This document shows, piece by piece, positions 52,153-60,934 of a stretch of 64,000 nt of DNA; position 1 is the stretch's first letter; every line of letters starts with the position of its first letter. Position numbers and translations under genes: made by a program. This DNA is from an uncultured Pelagibacteraceae bacterium (GTDB lineage: Bacteria; Pseudomonadota; Alphaproteobacteria; Pelagibacterales; Pelagibacteraceae). The notes beneath the pieces are model-generated. The model was given only the letters and a program-made list of their open reading frames with translations. It was not told where the DNA came from and searched no databases. The stretch spans positions 102,677 to 166,676 of the forward strand of contig CACMZL010000003.1 of assembly GCA_902618205.1 (NCBI GenBank), read 5' to 3'.

Positions 52153-53607
52153 GTGAATCAAAGCGAAAAATTTCAATTAAGGAATTGGGAATTAGTTTCA
52201 ATAAATCCTAATAATCGAGACTGGAGTTGGAAAAATTACTTTAACTTTTGGGCTATAAATATTCAAACAATAGTTGGGTTCTCTTTAATATCAGCTTTAT
52301 ATTTATTCTATGATCTGAATTTTTTTGTTGTTTTGACAGGATCATTGTTAGCAGGATTATTAGTATTCTTTTTTGCTAACATTATTGGAAAAATTTCTCA
52401 AAGCAGCGGATTAAGTTTTCCAACAATTCTCAGACTTTCAATGGGTTTTACTGGTGCAAGATATGTAGGGATGATCAGAGGATTAGTTGGTTTATTCATG
52501 TTTGGTGTACAAACATTCTTTATATCTAAGTCACTTGGTTACATTGCTAGGATCATAATATTTAAAATAGACAATCAAATCTTACAGAATGAAATATTTT
52601 TATTATTCTTTTTTGGTTTGAATTTAATTGATTGGGTTTGTTTATTTTTAACTTTAATATTTCAATACATCCTTTTTACAAAAGGACAGAATTTTCTAAA
52701 ATCATTTATTAATTTTTCAGGTCTTTCAATATATTTAGGACTATCTGTACTACTAATTGTTATTTTATCTGAGTATTACAATGAACTCCTAAATGGAATA
52801 AAACTAAGCTTAGTCTTTAGCAATTTTGCAATTCAGTCAAATATTGCTCCAATAATTTCAATCACAGGAACTTTATTTGCTTATTTTGCAATAGTTCTTC
52901 TCACTTTTGGCGACTTTTCTAGATACTCAATGAATTATAAAGAAATGACCAAAGGAAACTTAAGTATAATATTAAATTTAATATTCTTTTCTTTTTTCTC
53001 AGTTTTGATCACTTTAGGTTCGGATATAATTCTTACTAGCAAAGGGTTAAATGCTTCAAGTCTACTTACTAATCCAAATGATATAATTGGTAAATTTAAT
53101 AACAATTTTCTAACTTTCTTTTGTTTGATATTTATTATTATCTCTTCGTTATCAACTAATTTGATAGCAAATTATATTCCTTCGCAAAATACATTGATAA
53201 ATTTTTTCCCGAACTCTTTAACGTTAAAAAAAACAGGAATTGTAATATCAATTATTGGATTAATTATTTCAACATTTTGGCTTTCAATTTTAAGCAAAGC
53301 TAATGTTTTGATATTTGTTGAAGCTGTAGCGACGACTTTTGGGCCAATTTTTGGTGTATTAGTTGCAGATTATTACTTGTTTAAAAAACAACAAATTAAT
53401 CATAAAGAGCTTTTTTATCCTAAAGAACATACGGAATATATTTATAGCAATGGTTGGAACCTCAAAGCATTGTATGCTCTTTTAATCGGATCAATATTTT
53501 CCTTATCATCTTTGCTAAATGAAAATTTAATACAATATCAATCTTTTGGATGGATTATTGGAGCATTCGCATCTTATTTGATATATTATTTATTAAATAA
53601 TAAGTAA
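52153..53607 (+). CDS. NCS1 family nucleobase/hydantoin-type transporter
   Basis: A 484-residue membrane protein with about twelve helices. The N-terminal NRDWSWKNYFNFWAINIQTIVGFSL and GLSFPTILRLSMGFTGARY recall the NCS1 (nucleobase:cation symporter-1) family, which imports purines, cytosine, allantoin or hydantoins. It starts at GTG 52153. Its stop overlaps the start of the zinc alcohol dehydrogenase gene (TAATG), so both are coupled and probably follow the TRAP genes on one transcript. The substrate is unknown. Confidence 0.82.
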   Translation: MNQSEKFQLRNWELVSINPNNRDWSWKNYFNFWAINIQTIVGFSLISALYLFYDLNFFVVLTGSLLAGLLVFFFANIIGKISQSSGLSFPTILRLSMGFTGARYVGMIRGLVGLFMFGVQTFFISKSLGYIARIIIFKIDNQILQNEIFLLFFFGLNLIDWVCLFLTLIFQYILFTKGQNFLKSFINFSGLSIYLGLSVLLIVILSEYYNELLNGIKLSLVFSNFAIQSNIAPIISITGTLFAYFAIVLLTFGDFSRYSMNYKEMTKGNLSIILNLIFFSFFSVLITLGSDIILTSKGLNASSLLTNPNDIIGKFNNNFLTFFCLIFIIISSLSTNLIANYIPSQNTLINFFPNSLTLKKTGIVISIIGLIISTFWLSILSKANVLIFVEAVATTFGPIFGVLVADYYLFKKQQINHKELFYPKEHTEYIYSNGWNLKALYALLIGSIFSLSSLLNENLIQYQSFGWIIGAFASYLIYYLLNNK

Positions 53608-54614
53608 TGATGAAAGCCCTTGTCTACACCGGTGTTGAGGAAATGGAATTCAGGGAGGAAAAAGAACCTTCTGAAAAACCTGGAGAAAGTATTCTTAAAG
53701 TTCATGCATCAGGTATCTGTGGCTCAGATATGCATGCCTACCACGGAAAAGATGAGAGAAGAATACCACCGTTAATTTTAGGTCATGAAGTTAGTGGTCA
53801 AATAATTAACGGTAAGCTTAAAGATCAAATCTCTGTTCTTAATCCATTAATAACTTGTAGAAATTGTGAATACTGCAAGAGCGGAAGAGAACATTTATGT
53901 CCAGATAGAGTTCTTTTAGGAATGAATAGACCTTATGAAAGACAAGGTGCGTTTGCTGAACTTATTACAGTTCCAGATCACAATATTTTCAAAGTTCCTG
54001 AAAAGCTTGATGTAAAAGAGGCTGCAGTTGCAGAACCAACAGCAGTTTCTTATCATGCAGTATTATTAGCTGTAGATGCATCAAAAAAACCATTAAATGA
54101 ATGTAGAACGCTTGTTCAGGGTGGTGGAGCAATTGGCCTTTTGTGTGCATTAATTTTATCCAAGATCCAAGGAAATACTAATCTGACAATTTCTGATCCT
54201 AATCAAAAAAGACTGAATGAATGCTCCAAATATGTAGATGCAAAAACAGTGTCGCCAGATCATAAAGATATTAAAGAGAGCAGCTTTGATTTAGTTTTTG
54301 ATACTGTTGGACTCGAAGTTTCACGACAACAGGCAATCAGTGTAGTAAAACCAGGAGGAATAATAGTTCATATCGGATTAACCCAGCCTGCTGGATCTTT
54401 TAATTTTAGGAAAGCAACCCTTCAAGAAGTTACTTTTATTGGAACTTACTGTTACACAAACAAAGAATTTGGTGAAACTATTGATATTTTAACTAATAAC
54501 AAGCTAGGCAAGATAGAATGGATTGAGTACAGAAATCTTAAAGATGGTTGGGGAGCTTTTAAAGAAATTCATGATGGAACCTGTTCGGCACCTAAGATAG
54601 TGCTTCTGCCTTAA
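53607..54614 (+). CDS. zinc-dependent alcohol/threonine/polyol dehydrogenase (MDR family)
   Basis: A 335-residue medium-chain dehydrogenase. Catalytic zinc site: C in ASGICGSDMHAYHG and GHE in PPLILGHEVSG. The structural zinc lobe has CRNCEYCKSGREHLC. The NAD-binding glycine motif is VQGGGAIGLL. Threonine 3-dehydrogenase, sorbitol dehydrogenase and related activities share this pattern. It begins ATGATG at the NCS1 stop. A small reverse-strand peptide gene overlaps its stop codon. Confidence 0.88.
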   Translation: MMKALVYTGVEEMEFREEKEPSEKPGESILKVHASGICGSDMHAYHGKDERRIPPLILGHEVSGQIINGKLKDQISVLNPLITCRNCEYCKSGREHLCPDRVLLGMNRPYERQGAFAELITVPDHNIFKVPEKLDVKEAAVAEPTAVSYHAVLLAVDASKKPLNECRTLVQGGGAIGLLCALILSKIQGNTNLTISDPNQKRLNECSKYVDAKTVSPDHKDIKESSFDLVFDTVGLEVSRQQAISVVKPGGIIVHIGLTQPAGSFNFRKATLQEVTFIGTYCYTNKEFGETIDILTNNKLGKIEWIEYRNLKDGWGAFKEIHDGTCSAPKIVLLP

Positions 54615-54742
54615 ATTCTTGGTTTTTTAAGAGGTATTAATACCTTTTTTTCTCCGATTTTTTCTGAATTTTTTGAAATTACAGGTGCAGTTATAATTAT
54701 AGACCAATAAATCATCAAACCAAAAAGAACTGTTAATTTCAT
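54611..54742 (-). CDS. possible small exported or membrane peptide (43 aa)
   Basis: A minus-strand 43-codon frame, ATG at 54742 and TAA at 54613-54611. Residues 3-22 are hydrophobic (LTVLFGLMIYWSIIITAPVI), then SKNSEKIGEKKVLIPLKKPRI. It looks like a signal or anchor with a short basic tail. Its end overlaps the stop of the zinc dehydrogenase. No clear ribosome-binding site is seen, but the frame fills most of the gap and has protein-like order. Confidence 0.42.
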   Translation of the reverse strand: MKLTVLFGLMIYWSIIITAPVISKNSEKIGEKKVLIPLKKPRI

Positions 54743-54837
54743 ATCATCTAAATAGAGAACAATAATGAATTATGCATGTTTAAATAATGTCAAAATTTTG
54801 AATTTGAAAATTATTTTATCTTTTATATAGAGAGGAC

Positions 54838-55491
54838 ATGTTTAGATTTTTATTTAAATTAATTTTAGTTACAGCGTTGTTTCAAACTACTTTGTATTCT
54901 GAGGAAGTAAAAGTATTTGAGTTTACAGAGAAAGAACTATCAGAATTGACAGTTAGAAAAGTAAGAGGGGCAGATAATAAAACTGAATATTCTGTTGGCT
55001 CTGATGAAAATGGTAATTACCTTAAAGCTATTGCTGATAATGCTGCTTCTGGCCTAGGTAAGGAGATTAAAATTGATCTAAATAAAACACCTTTCATAAA
55101 TATTACTTGGAAAATTGAGAAAGACATACCAGGGATAGATGAGACAGCTAAAAAGGGTCATGACTTTGCAGGAAGAGTATTCGTCATTAAAAAAACTGGA
55201 GCAACACCTTTATCCAATAGAGCAATAAATTATGTTTTTTCAAGCAATCAAGAAGTTGGAAGCAACTTTCCAAGCCCATATACTAAAAAGTCCATAGATA
55301 ATGTACTTGCTACTACCAAAACAAATTTAAATGAATGGGTAACTGTCAAAGCAAACGTTAAAGAAGATTTCAAGAAATTCCATAATTTAGATGTTAATGA
55401 GCTAGATGGTATAGCGATCATGTCAGATACAGATAATTCAAAGAAAAAATCAATTACTTACTATCAAAATATCTATTTTTCTTCTCAATAA
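54838..55491 (+). CDS. DUF3047 family exported protein (217 aa)
   Basis: A 217-residue protein with a signal peptide (FLFKLILVTALFQTTLYS, residues 3-20). The mature domain, with VRKVRGADNKTEYSVGSDENGNYLKAIADNAASGL, INITWKIEKDIPGIDETAK, GHDFAGRVFVI and WVTVKANVKEDF, matches the DUF3047 pattern, a beta-sandwich exported domain without known function. Ribosome-binding site GAGAGG precedes the ATG. It is transcribed in front of a ybgC-like gene 19 bases downstream. Function not known. Confidence 0.8.
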   Translation: MFRFLFKLILVTALFQTTLYSEEVKVFEFTEKELSELTVRKVRGADNKTEYSVGSDENGNYLKAIADNAASGLGKEIKIDLNKTPFINITWKIEKDIPGIDETAKKGHDFAGRVFVIKKTGATPLSNRAINYVFSSNQEVGSNFPSPYTKKSIDNVLATTKTNLNEWVTVKANVKEDFKKFHNLDVNELDGIAIMSDTDNSKKKSITYYQNIYFSSQ

Positions 55492-55510
55492 ATTTTATTA
55501 ATATCAATTG

Positions 55511-55903
55511 ATGAAAGTATTTAAGTATAATTTAAAAGTATACTATGAGGATACTGATTTTGGTGGAATAGTTTACCACGCAAATTATTTAAAGTACTTT
55601 GAAAGAGCAAGATCTGAGCTTATTTATTCCTTGGGATATTCGAATAAAAAGTTATTAGATAAACATAATGTTTTAATAGCAGTAAAAACTTGCAACGTAG
55701 ATTTTAAAAAACCAGCTAAATTTGAGGATAAAATTACCGTTTTCACAAAAATAAAATCTAATACTTTGACTACAATTACAATGTCACAAGTAATTAAAAG
55801 AAAATCAGATACTTTATGTGATGCAGAGATTAAATTAGTATCTCTAAATAAGTTGGGAAAACCAGTAAAACTTCCAGTAGCACTTATTAACAAATTAAAC
55901 TAG
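55511..55903 (+). CDS. ybgC: acyl-CoA thioesterase, YbgC/4-hydroxybenzoyl-CoA type
   Basis: Starting at ATG 55511 the product is 130 residues of the hotdog fold. The catalytic motif VYYEDTDFGGIVYHANYLKYFERARSE holds the Asp and the H-x-N-Y region of YbgC-type thioesterases, which hydrolyse short-chain or phospholipid-related acyl-CoAs and associate with the Tol-Pal cluster in many proteobacteria. Tol genes are not present here. A TTG three bases earlier is a less likely start. Its last nine bases overlap the convergent uracil-DNA glycosylase gene. Confidence 0.9.
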   Translation: MKVFKYNLKVYYEDTDFGGIVYHANYLKYFERARSELIYSLGYSNKKLLDKHNVLIAVKTCNVDFKKPAKFEDKITVFTKIKSNTLTTITMSQVIKRKSDTLCDAEIKLVSLNKLGKPVKLPVALINKLN

Positions 55904-56569
55904 TTCTTTTACTTTTTTAAATAGTTTAGTCATTTGTTTTTCATTTATTCGTCCAGTATTTACATTTCTTGGACTTGGATGATAACACCCCATTAACAAC
56001 ACATTGTTAGGTAATTTAAAATATGTTCCATGACTAAATTTTACTCTCTCAGTGTAATCAAAATTTTCTCTATAAAATTTTACACAAGTATCAAACGCAA
56101 TTTTCCCTAAAGCCACAATAATTTTTAGATTTTTAAGTATTTCAAATTCAGATTTAAAATAACCAAAGCAATTTTTTAACTCTTCATTTAATGGTTTATC
56201 TCCTGGAGGAACGCACTTTAGAGCTGGTGTTATAAAGGTATTTTTTATTTTTAATCCATCATTTATATGATCTGAATTACTTTGATTGGCAATTTTTACA
56301 TTGTGTAAACATTTATATAAAAAATCTGAGGATTTATCGCCTGTAAATACTCTGCCTGTTCTTGTTCCACCATGAGCAGCTGGTGCTAGACCAACAATCA
56401 TTATTTTTCCATTTATATCTCCAAAACCTGTAACTGGTTTTCCCCAATAAGTTTGGTCCATATATTGTTTTCTTTTTTCCGTAGATATTTTTTTTCTAAA
56501 CCTCACAAGTCTAGGGCATTTATTACATTTAATTATTGTTTTTTTTAATTTTTCAAATTTAACGGTCAT
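55895..56569 (-). CDS. type-5 uracil-DNA glycosylase (UDGb)
   Basis: From ATG 56569 the product has 224 residues. Iron-sulfur cysteines start with CNKCPRLVRFRKK. The active-site motif GLAPAAHGGTRTGRVFTGD and the C-terminal CYHPSPRNVNTGRI are diagnostic for family 5 (UDGb), which removes uracil and hypoxanthine from DNA. An upstream ATG at 56602 would add 11 residues but overlap glpD by 28 bases; the later start leaves 5 bases between the genes. Downstream of glpD on the same strand. Confidence 0.9.
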   Translation of the reverse strand: MTVKFEKLKKTIIKCNKCPRLVRFRKKISTEKRKQYMDQTYWGKPVTGFGDINGKIMIVGLAPAAHGGTRTGRVFTGDKSSDFLYKCLHNVKIANQSNSDHINDGLKIKNTFITPALKCVPPGDKPLNEELKNCFGYFKSEFEILKNLKIIVALGKIAFDTCVKFYRENFDYTERVKFSHGTYFKLPNNVLLMGCYHPSPRNVNTGRINEKQMTKLFKKVKELV

Positions 56570-56574
56570 TAAGT

Positions 56575-57726
56575 TTAGAGAAGCTTCTTTTTGTGTGTCC
56601 ATGGACCTTTTTTTGTTTTAGGTAAAAACTTTCTAAGGTCAAAAAGGACTTTTTCAGACAATTTTCTGTAGGTGGTTAGTTTTCCTCCATATATATTCAA
56701 TAAAGGTAATTTTTTTATAATTTTTAAATCAAAAACATAATCTCTTGTGACTTTTGAAGCTGTATTAAAATCTTCAATTAGAGGTCTTATCCCTGAATAA
56801 GTATCTACAATGTCCTTTGTTCTGATTTGTTTTTTTAAGTAATTATTTACTGAACGAATTAAATATGTAATTTCTTTTTTTGATATTCCTTTATTTTCTG
56901 GTGATTTAACCTCAACTTCTGTAGTTCCAATTAAAGAAAACTTCCCTTTATAAGGTATCACAAATATTATTCTTTTATCAGTATTTTGAAATGTGAATGC
57001 AACATTTTCTTTGTACAATTTTTTTGTAATAATATGACTTCCTTTAACTAATCTTATTTTTTTCTTAGATTTAATTTTTATATTTTTATTTAAGGTTTCG
57101 TTTATCCATGGTCCAGATGCATTAATTAAAATTTTTGATTTTACTTTTTCACCTTTTTCAAGACTAATAATCCATTCATTGCCAATAATTTCAGCTTTTT
57201 TAACTTTGTTATATTCTAGTATTTTAGCTTTATTTCTTTTTGCATCTTTAGCATTTAGTTTCGTTAATTTTTTATCGTCAATTTGTATGTCAAAATATTG
57301 AAAACCAGTTTTGTATTTTTGCTTAAGAATATTTGAAAATTTTTTTGTAAGATCAAACGTTTTTGATTTTGGTATATTGCTTTTGCCACCTAAATTATCA
57401 TACAAAAATAAACCAATTTTAATTAACCAGGCTGGTCGAATTTTATCTGCATAAGGAATTATAAAAGGAATCGGTTTGGAAATATGTCTGGCAATTTTAT
57501 AAACTATTTCTCTTTCTTTCAGAGATTCTCTAACTAGTTTGAATTCATAATTTTCTAAATAACGAAGACCACCATGTACTAATTTTGTCGACCAAGATGA
57601 GGTTGCTCCTCCAATCTCACCTTTGTCAGCTAAACAAACTGATAAACCTCTACCTGCAGCATCTCTTGCAATACCTGCACCGTTTATACCGCCACCTATT
57701 ATGAATAAATCAAATTTTTTAGACAT
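56575..57726 (-). CDS. glpD: glycerol-3-phosphate dehydrogenase GlpD, short form
   Basis: A 383-residue DAO-family flavoprotein. FAD fingerprint LFIIGGGINGAGIARDAAGRG, then TSSWSTKLVHGGLRYLE, RLVKGSHIIT, ISGPWI-like NASGPWINETL and YGGKLTTYRKLSE identify GlpD. It oxidises sn-glycerol 3-phosphate to dihydroxyacetone phosphate at the membrane. It ends shortly after the FAD core (GPWTHKK), where E. coli GlpD continues for about 120 further residues as a C-terminal helical domain. The loss is clean, with no frameshift visible. It is divergent from the ugp-like transporter operon. Confidence 0.87.
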   Translation of the reverse strand: MSKKFDLFIIGGGINGAGIARDAAGRGLSVCLADKGEIGGATSSWSTKLVHGGLRYLENYEFKLVRESLKEREIVYKIARHISKPIPFIIPYADKIRPAWLIKIGLFLYDNLGGKSNIPKSKTFDLTKKFSNILKQKYKTGFQYFDIQIDDKKLTKLNAKDAKRNKAKILEYNKVKKAEIIGNEWIISLEKGEKVKSKILINASGPWINETLNKNIKIKSKKKIRLVKGSHIITKKLYKENVAFTFQNTDKRIIFVIPYKGKFSLIGTTEVEVKSPENKGISKKEITYLIRSVNNYLKKQIRTKDIVDTYSGIRPLIEDFNTASKVTRDYVFDLKIIKKLPLLNIYGGKLTTYRKLSEKVLFDLRKFLPKTKKGPWTHKKKLL

Positions 57727-57866
57727 TTAAATTATGATTTGTTTTAAAATATACAACCTCTCTTAGAAATTTAAAATTTTTAAATGCAATTATTTACAAT
57801 TTCATAATATCTTAACATTAATAAAGTATTAATAAAAAATTAAATAAACTTAACAGAAGGATAGAT

Positions 57867-59174
57867 ATGAAAAAAATACTTAGTGTTTTAACAATTCTAT
57901 TTACTTTCTCTTTTACATCACACAGTTATTCAAAAACAGAAATTCATTGGTGGTACGGAAACAGTGGTTTTCTTGGTGATGTAATTATTGAAATTGCAAA
58001 TAGATTTAACGCTTCACAAGATCAATATACGGTCATTCCTACAGGAAAAGGAAGTTATGAAGATAACATGGCGGCAACTATTGCTGCATTTAGAGCAGGC
58101 GACCAACCACACTATTCACAGGTTTATGATGCTGGTGCTGCAATCATGGTAGCTCAAGTAAAAAATGGTGTTGTTATCGGTTTTGAAGAAATGGCTAAGA
58201 AATATGGCATTGATGTAGATGCTGACAACTATATTCCAGGCATTAAAAATTTCTATGCCGACTCTGATGGAAAAATGATTGGTGTACCTTTCAATAGTTC
58301 AACTTGTTTGATGTATGCAAACATGGACATTTTGAAAGAGGTTGGAATTGAATCTGTGCCAAAAACTTATGAAGAATTTGAGGCCATGGCTCCAAAAATC
58401 AAAGCTGCTGGATACATTCCTTTAGTTCAAAGTCATAGTCCATGGATTTGGACTGAAAATTTCTTTTCTAGACATAATTTATTAATGTTAGATGGAAATA
58501 ATGGTTACGATGCTGTTCCTACAAAAACTTTATTCGCTGAAACTGATGCATTTGTCTATCATTGGAAGAAAGTTAAAGAATGGTATGATAAAGGTTTATA
58601 TGGCTATAAAGGAAGAGCGTGGGGAGACAATCAAGCACCATTTATAGCAGGTGAAGCTGCATTTTGGTTTGGTTCTGCTGCATCATTTGGTGGAATGAAA
58701 GGTGTTGTTCCAAACTTTACAGTTAATCATATTCCTTACTGGGATTCAGTAACCAAAGGAAAAGAGTATCCAACTTTTATAGGTGGTGCTGCTAACTGGA
58801 TCTTAAATGGTCATACTGAGGAAGAGTACAAAGGACTTGCTAAATTTATAGAATTTATGGGTTCTCCAGAAATGGATCTGTATTATCACAATATGACTGG
58901 TTACTCTGCAGTGACTAAAGGTGGTATAGAGTTAGCTGAAACTATAAATTTCTATAGAGCTTCTCCATATCATAAAGCAGTTGGTGAACAATTAAGCTTA
59001 GAAGGTTCAACTATTCCTGGTGGATATAGAGCTGGTAACTGGCCCCAAATTCGTGAAGTAATTTACGAAAATATTGAGCCAATGTTAAACGGCAAAATAT
59101 CAATCGAAAAAGGATTGCAGAATATGGACAAAGGTGCAGCTAAATTGTTAAAGCAATTTGCTAAAACTTTGTAA
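57867..59174 (+). CDS. ugpB: ABC transporter substrate-binding protein, UgpB-like
   Basis: A 435-residue extracellular solute-binding protein (family 1) with a signal peptide (LSVLTILFTFSFTSHSYS, residues 4-21). The first mature residues KTEIHWWYGNSGFLGDVIIEIANRFN and the internal MIGVPFNSSTCLMYANMDIL, FWFGSAASFGGMKGV and GGAANWILNG resemble UgpB for glycerol 3-phosphate and its diesters. A ribosome-binding site (AGAAGGA) precedes the ATG. A hairpin follows it. The divergent glpD and the downstream ugpQ support a glycerol-phosphate role. Confidence 0.88.
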   Translation: MKKILSVLTILFTFSFTSHSYSKTEIHWWYGNSGFLGDVIIEIANRFNASQDQYTVIPTGKGSYEDNMAATIAAFRAGDQPHYSQVYDAGAAIMVAQVKNGVVIGFEEMAKKYGIDVDADNYIPGIKNFYADSDGKMIGVPFNSSTCLMYANMDILKEVGIESVPKTYEEFEAMAPKIKAAGYIPLVQSHSPWIWTENFFSRHNLLMLDGNNGYDAVPTKTLFAETDAFVYHWKKVKEWYDKGLYGYKGRAWGDNQAPFIAGEAAFWFGSAASFGGMKGVVPNFTVNHIPYWDSVTKGKEYPTFIGGAANWILNGHTEEEYKGLAKFIEFMGSPEMDLYYHNMTGYSAVTKGGIELAETINFYRASPYHKAVGEQLSLEGSTIPGGYRAGNWPQIREVIYENIEPMLNGKISIEKGLQNMDKGAAKLLKQFAKTL

Positions 59175-59190
59175 GAATAATTAAAACAAT

Positions 59191-59221
59191 AAGGAGGGTA
59201 TTAATTTACCCTCCTTATTTA
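59191..59221 (+). terminator. stem-loop with T-rich tail between ugpB and ugpA (partial terminator)
   Basis: AAGGAGGGTA (59191-59200), loop TTAATT, TACCCTCCTT (59207-59216) form a perfect 10-bp hairpin, followed by ATTTATTTTT. It sits 16 bases after ugpB and before ugpA. Its position matches the hairpins after both dctP genes. It probably works as a leaky terminator or 3'-end stabiliser for the binding-protein mRNA. Confidence 0.8.
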
Positions 59222-59234
59222 TTTTTACAAAAGT

Positions 59235-60113
59235 ATGAAAAAAGTCCAATTCAAATCTAGCTATTCACAATATCTTTTCTTAGCTCCGCAGCTAGGTATA
59301 TTGTTAATTTTTTTATATTGGCCAATCATACAAACCTTTAGAGATGCATTTACAATGCAAGATGCTTTTGGATTTGGATCGAAGTTTGTATGGTTTGACA
59401 ATTTTTTATTTATTTTTGATGATCCAGCTTATTTCATAGCTTTCAAATTTACTATTATTTATAGTTTTGTTATTACGTTAATTACAGGCTCAATTGGATT
59501 ATTACTTGCCGTTCAGGCTAATAATGTAATGCATGGTAAAAGCACTTACAAAACACTTTTAATTTGGCCTTATGCAATTGCGCCTGCGGTAGTCGGTGTA
59601 ATGGCAAATTATTTTTTTAGTGAAAGATTTGGTCTTCTTTATCATTTATTTCACGAACTGTGGGGATTTAATTGGTACGAAAGTGTGTTCGACTCTTATA
59701 TTTACGTAATCATAGCTGGTTCTTGGAAGCAAATCAGTGCTAATTTTATTTTCTTCTTGGCTGGACTTCAAGCTATACAAAAATCTGTAATTGAAGCATC
59801 AATGATTGACTGTAAAAATAGTTTTAGAAGATTTTGGACAATTACATTCCCATTATTAATGCCAACTACATTCTTTTTAATAATTATTAATATAACGTAT
59901 GCTTTCTTTGATACATTTGGAATTATTGATACCACAACAATAGGTGCTCCTTCCGGTGAAACAAGAACTCTAGTTTATAAAGCTTACATGGATGGATTTA
60001 GAGGACTGGATTTAGGAAGTGCAGGAGCTCAATCAATAATGATGATGTTGATTGTATTAGTAATTACGATTTTTCAATTTAGATATATCGAAGGGAAAAT
60101 ACATTATAATTAA
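59235..60113 (+). CDS. ugpA: ABC transporter permease, UgpA-like
   Basis: A 292-residue permease with six helices, starting YLFLAPQLGILLIFLYWPIIQTFRDAF, typical of MalF/UgpA-type subunits. The cytosolic coupling loop EASMIDCKNSFRRFWTITFPLLMPTTF is the EAA motif that contacts the ATPase (variant, with Ser after the EA). It forms the membrane channel with the UgpE-type partner. Its stop overlaps the first ugpE by one base (TAATG). Confidence 0.9.
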   Translation: MKKVQFKSSYSQYLFLAPQLGILLIFLYWPIIQTFRDAFTMQDAFGFGSKFVWFDNFLFIFDDPAYFIAFKFTIIYSFVITLITGSIGLLLAVQANNVMHGKSTYKTLLIWPYAIAPAVVGVMANYFFSERFGLLYHLFHELWGFNWYESVFDSYIYVIIAGSWKQISANFIFFLAGLQAIQKSVIEASMIDCKNSFRRFWTITFPLLMPTTFFLIIINITYAFFDTFGIIDTTTIGAPSGETRTLVYKAYMDGFRGLDLGSAGAQSIMMMLIVLVITIFQFRYIEGKIHYN

Positions 60114-60934
60114 TGACTAGATTTATCACATCAAGTTTTTCACATTTAATTTTACTCATTGGAATACTAATCATGGTAGTTCCTGTATGGATGATTTTTG
60201 CTAGCTCGACGCACACGAGTTCAATGATTAATATGAATGGTCTCCAAATGTTTTTAGGAGATAGCTTTTATGAAAATTACTTACGAGTTTTATTATATCA
60301 GGGTGGTTTTTTTAAAGAGATAACAGCATTAAAAATGTTTTTTAATAGTTTTATCATGGCTACAGGAGTTGCAATATTATCCGTTGTTACATCTTTAATG
60401 GCTGCTTACGCGTTGGTTTATTACAGAATAAAATATGCAACATTATTGTTTTGGATTATATTTATTACAATTTTAGTACCATTAGAGTTAAGAATTTTCC
60501 CTACTTATTCAGTAATGGCTGAGCTTAATCTAGTGAATTCTTACTTTGGATTAATAGTTCCTATTTCAGCATCAGCTATAGCAACATTATTCTTTCGACA
60601 ATTTTATAAAACCGTTCCAGATGAATTACTTGAATCCGCAAAACTTGATGGAGCAAATACCTGGAGATTTTTTGTTGATTTTTTAATTCCTTTGTCAAAA
60701 ACAATGATTGTAGCGATGTTAATATTTATGTTTGTTTTTGGCTACAATCAGTATCTATGGCCATTATTGGTAACAACTTCAGAACAATATTGGACAGTGG
60801 TTATGGGATTAAAAATGATGTCGGGTTCAATTGTTCATCGTTTTGCTTTCGTGATGATGTCTATGGTGCCACCAATTTTAATTATAATTGTGTTGCAGAA
60901 ATATTTTATTAAGGGGGTTTTTCAAGATAAATGA
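60113..60934 (+). CDS. ugpE: ABC transporter permease, UgpE-like, first copy
   Basis: A 273-residue permease with six helices. The EAA motif reads PDELLESAKLDGANTWRFFVDFLIPLSKTM. MalG/UgpE-type features include FASSTHTSSM at the start and the C-terminal FIKGVFQDK. It is clearly homologous to the next gene, with long identical stretches near the EAA loop and YLWPL. Two UgpE-type permeases in tandem are unusual. The end overlaps the second copy by ATGA. Confidence 0.9.
   Translation: MTRFITSSFSHLILLIGILIMVVPVWMIFASSTHTSSMINMNGLQMFLGDSFYENYLRVLLYQGGFFKEITALKMFFNSFIMATGVAILSVVTSLMAAYALVYYRIKYATLLFWIIFITILVPLELRIFPTYSVMAELNLVNSYFGLIVPISASAIATLFFRQFYKTVPDELLESAKLDGANTWRFFVDFLIPLSKTMIVAMLIFMFVFGYNQYLWPLLVTTSEQYWTVVMGLKMMSGSIVHRFAFVMMSMVPPILIIIVLQKYFIKGVFQDK

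Noticed and set aside
57790..57830. Pho-box-like sequence upstream of ugpB (TTTCATAATATCTTAACAT)
   Set aside because: The two half-sites do not keep the 11-base repeat spacing of a Pho box, and such A/T words are frequent here.
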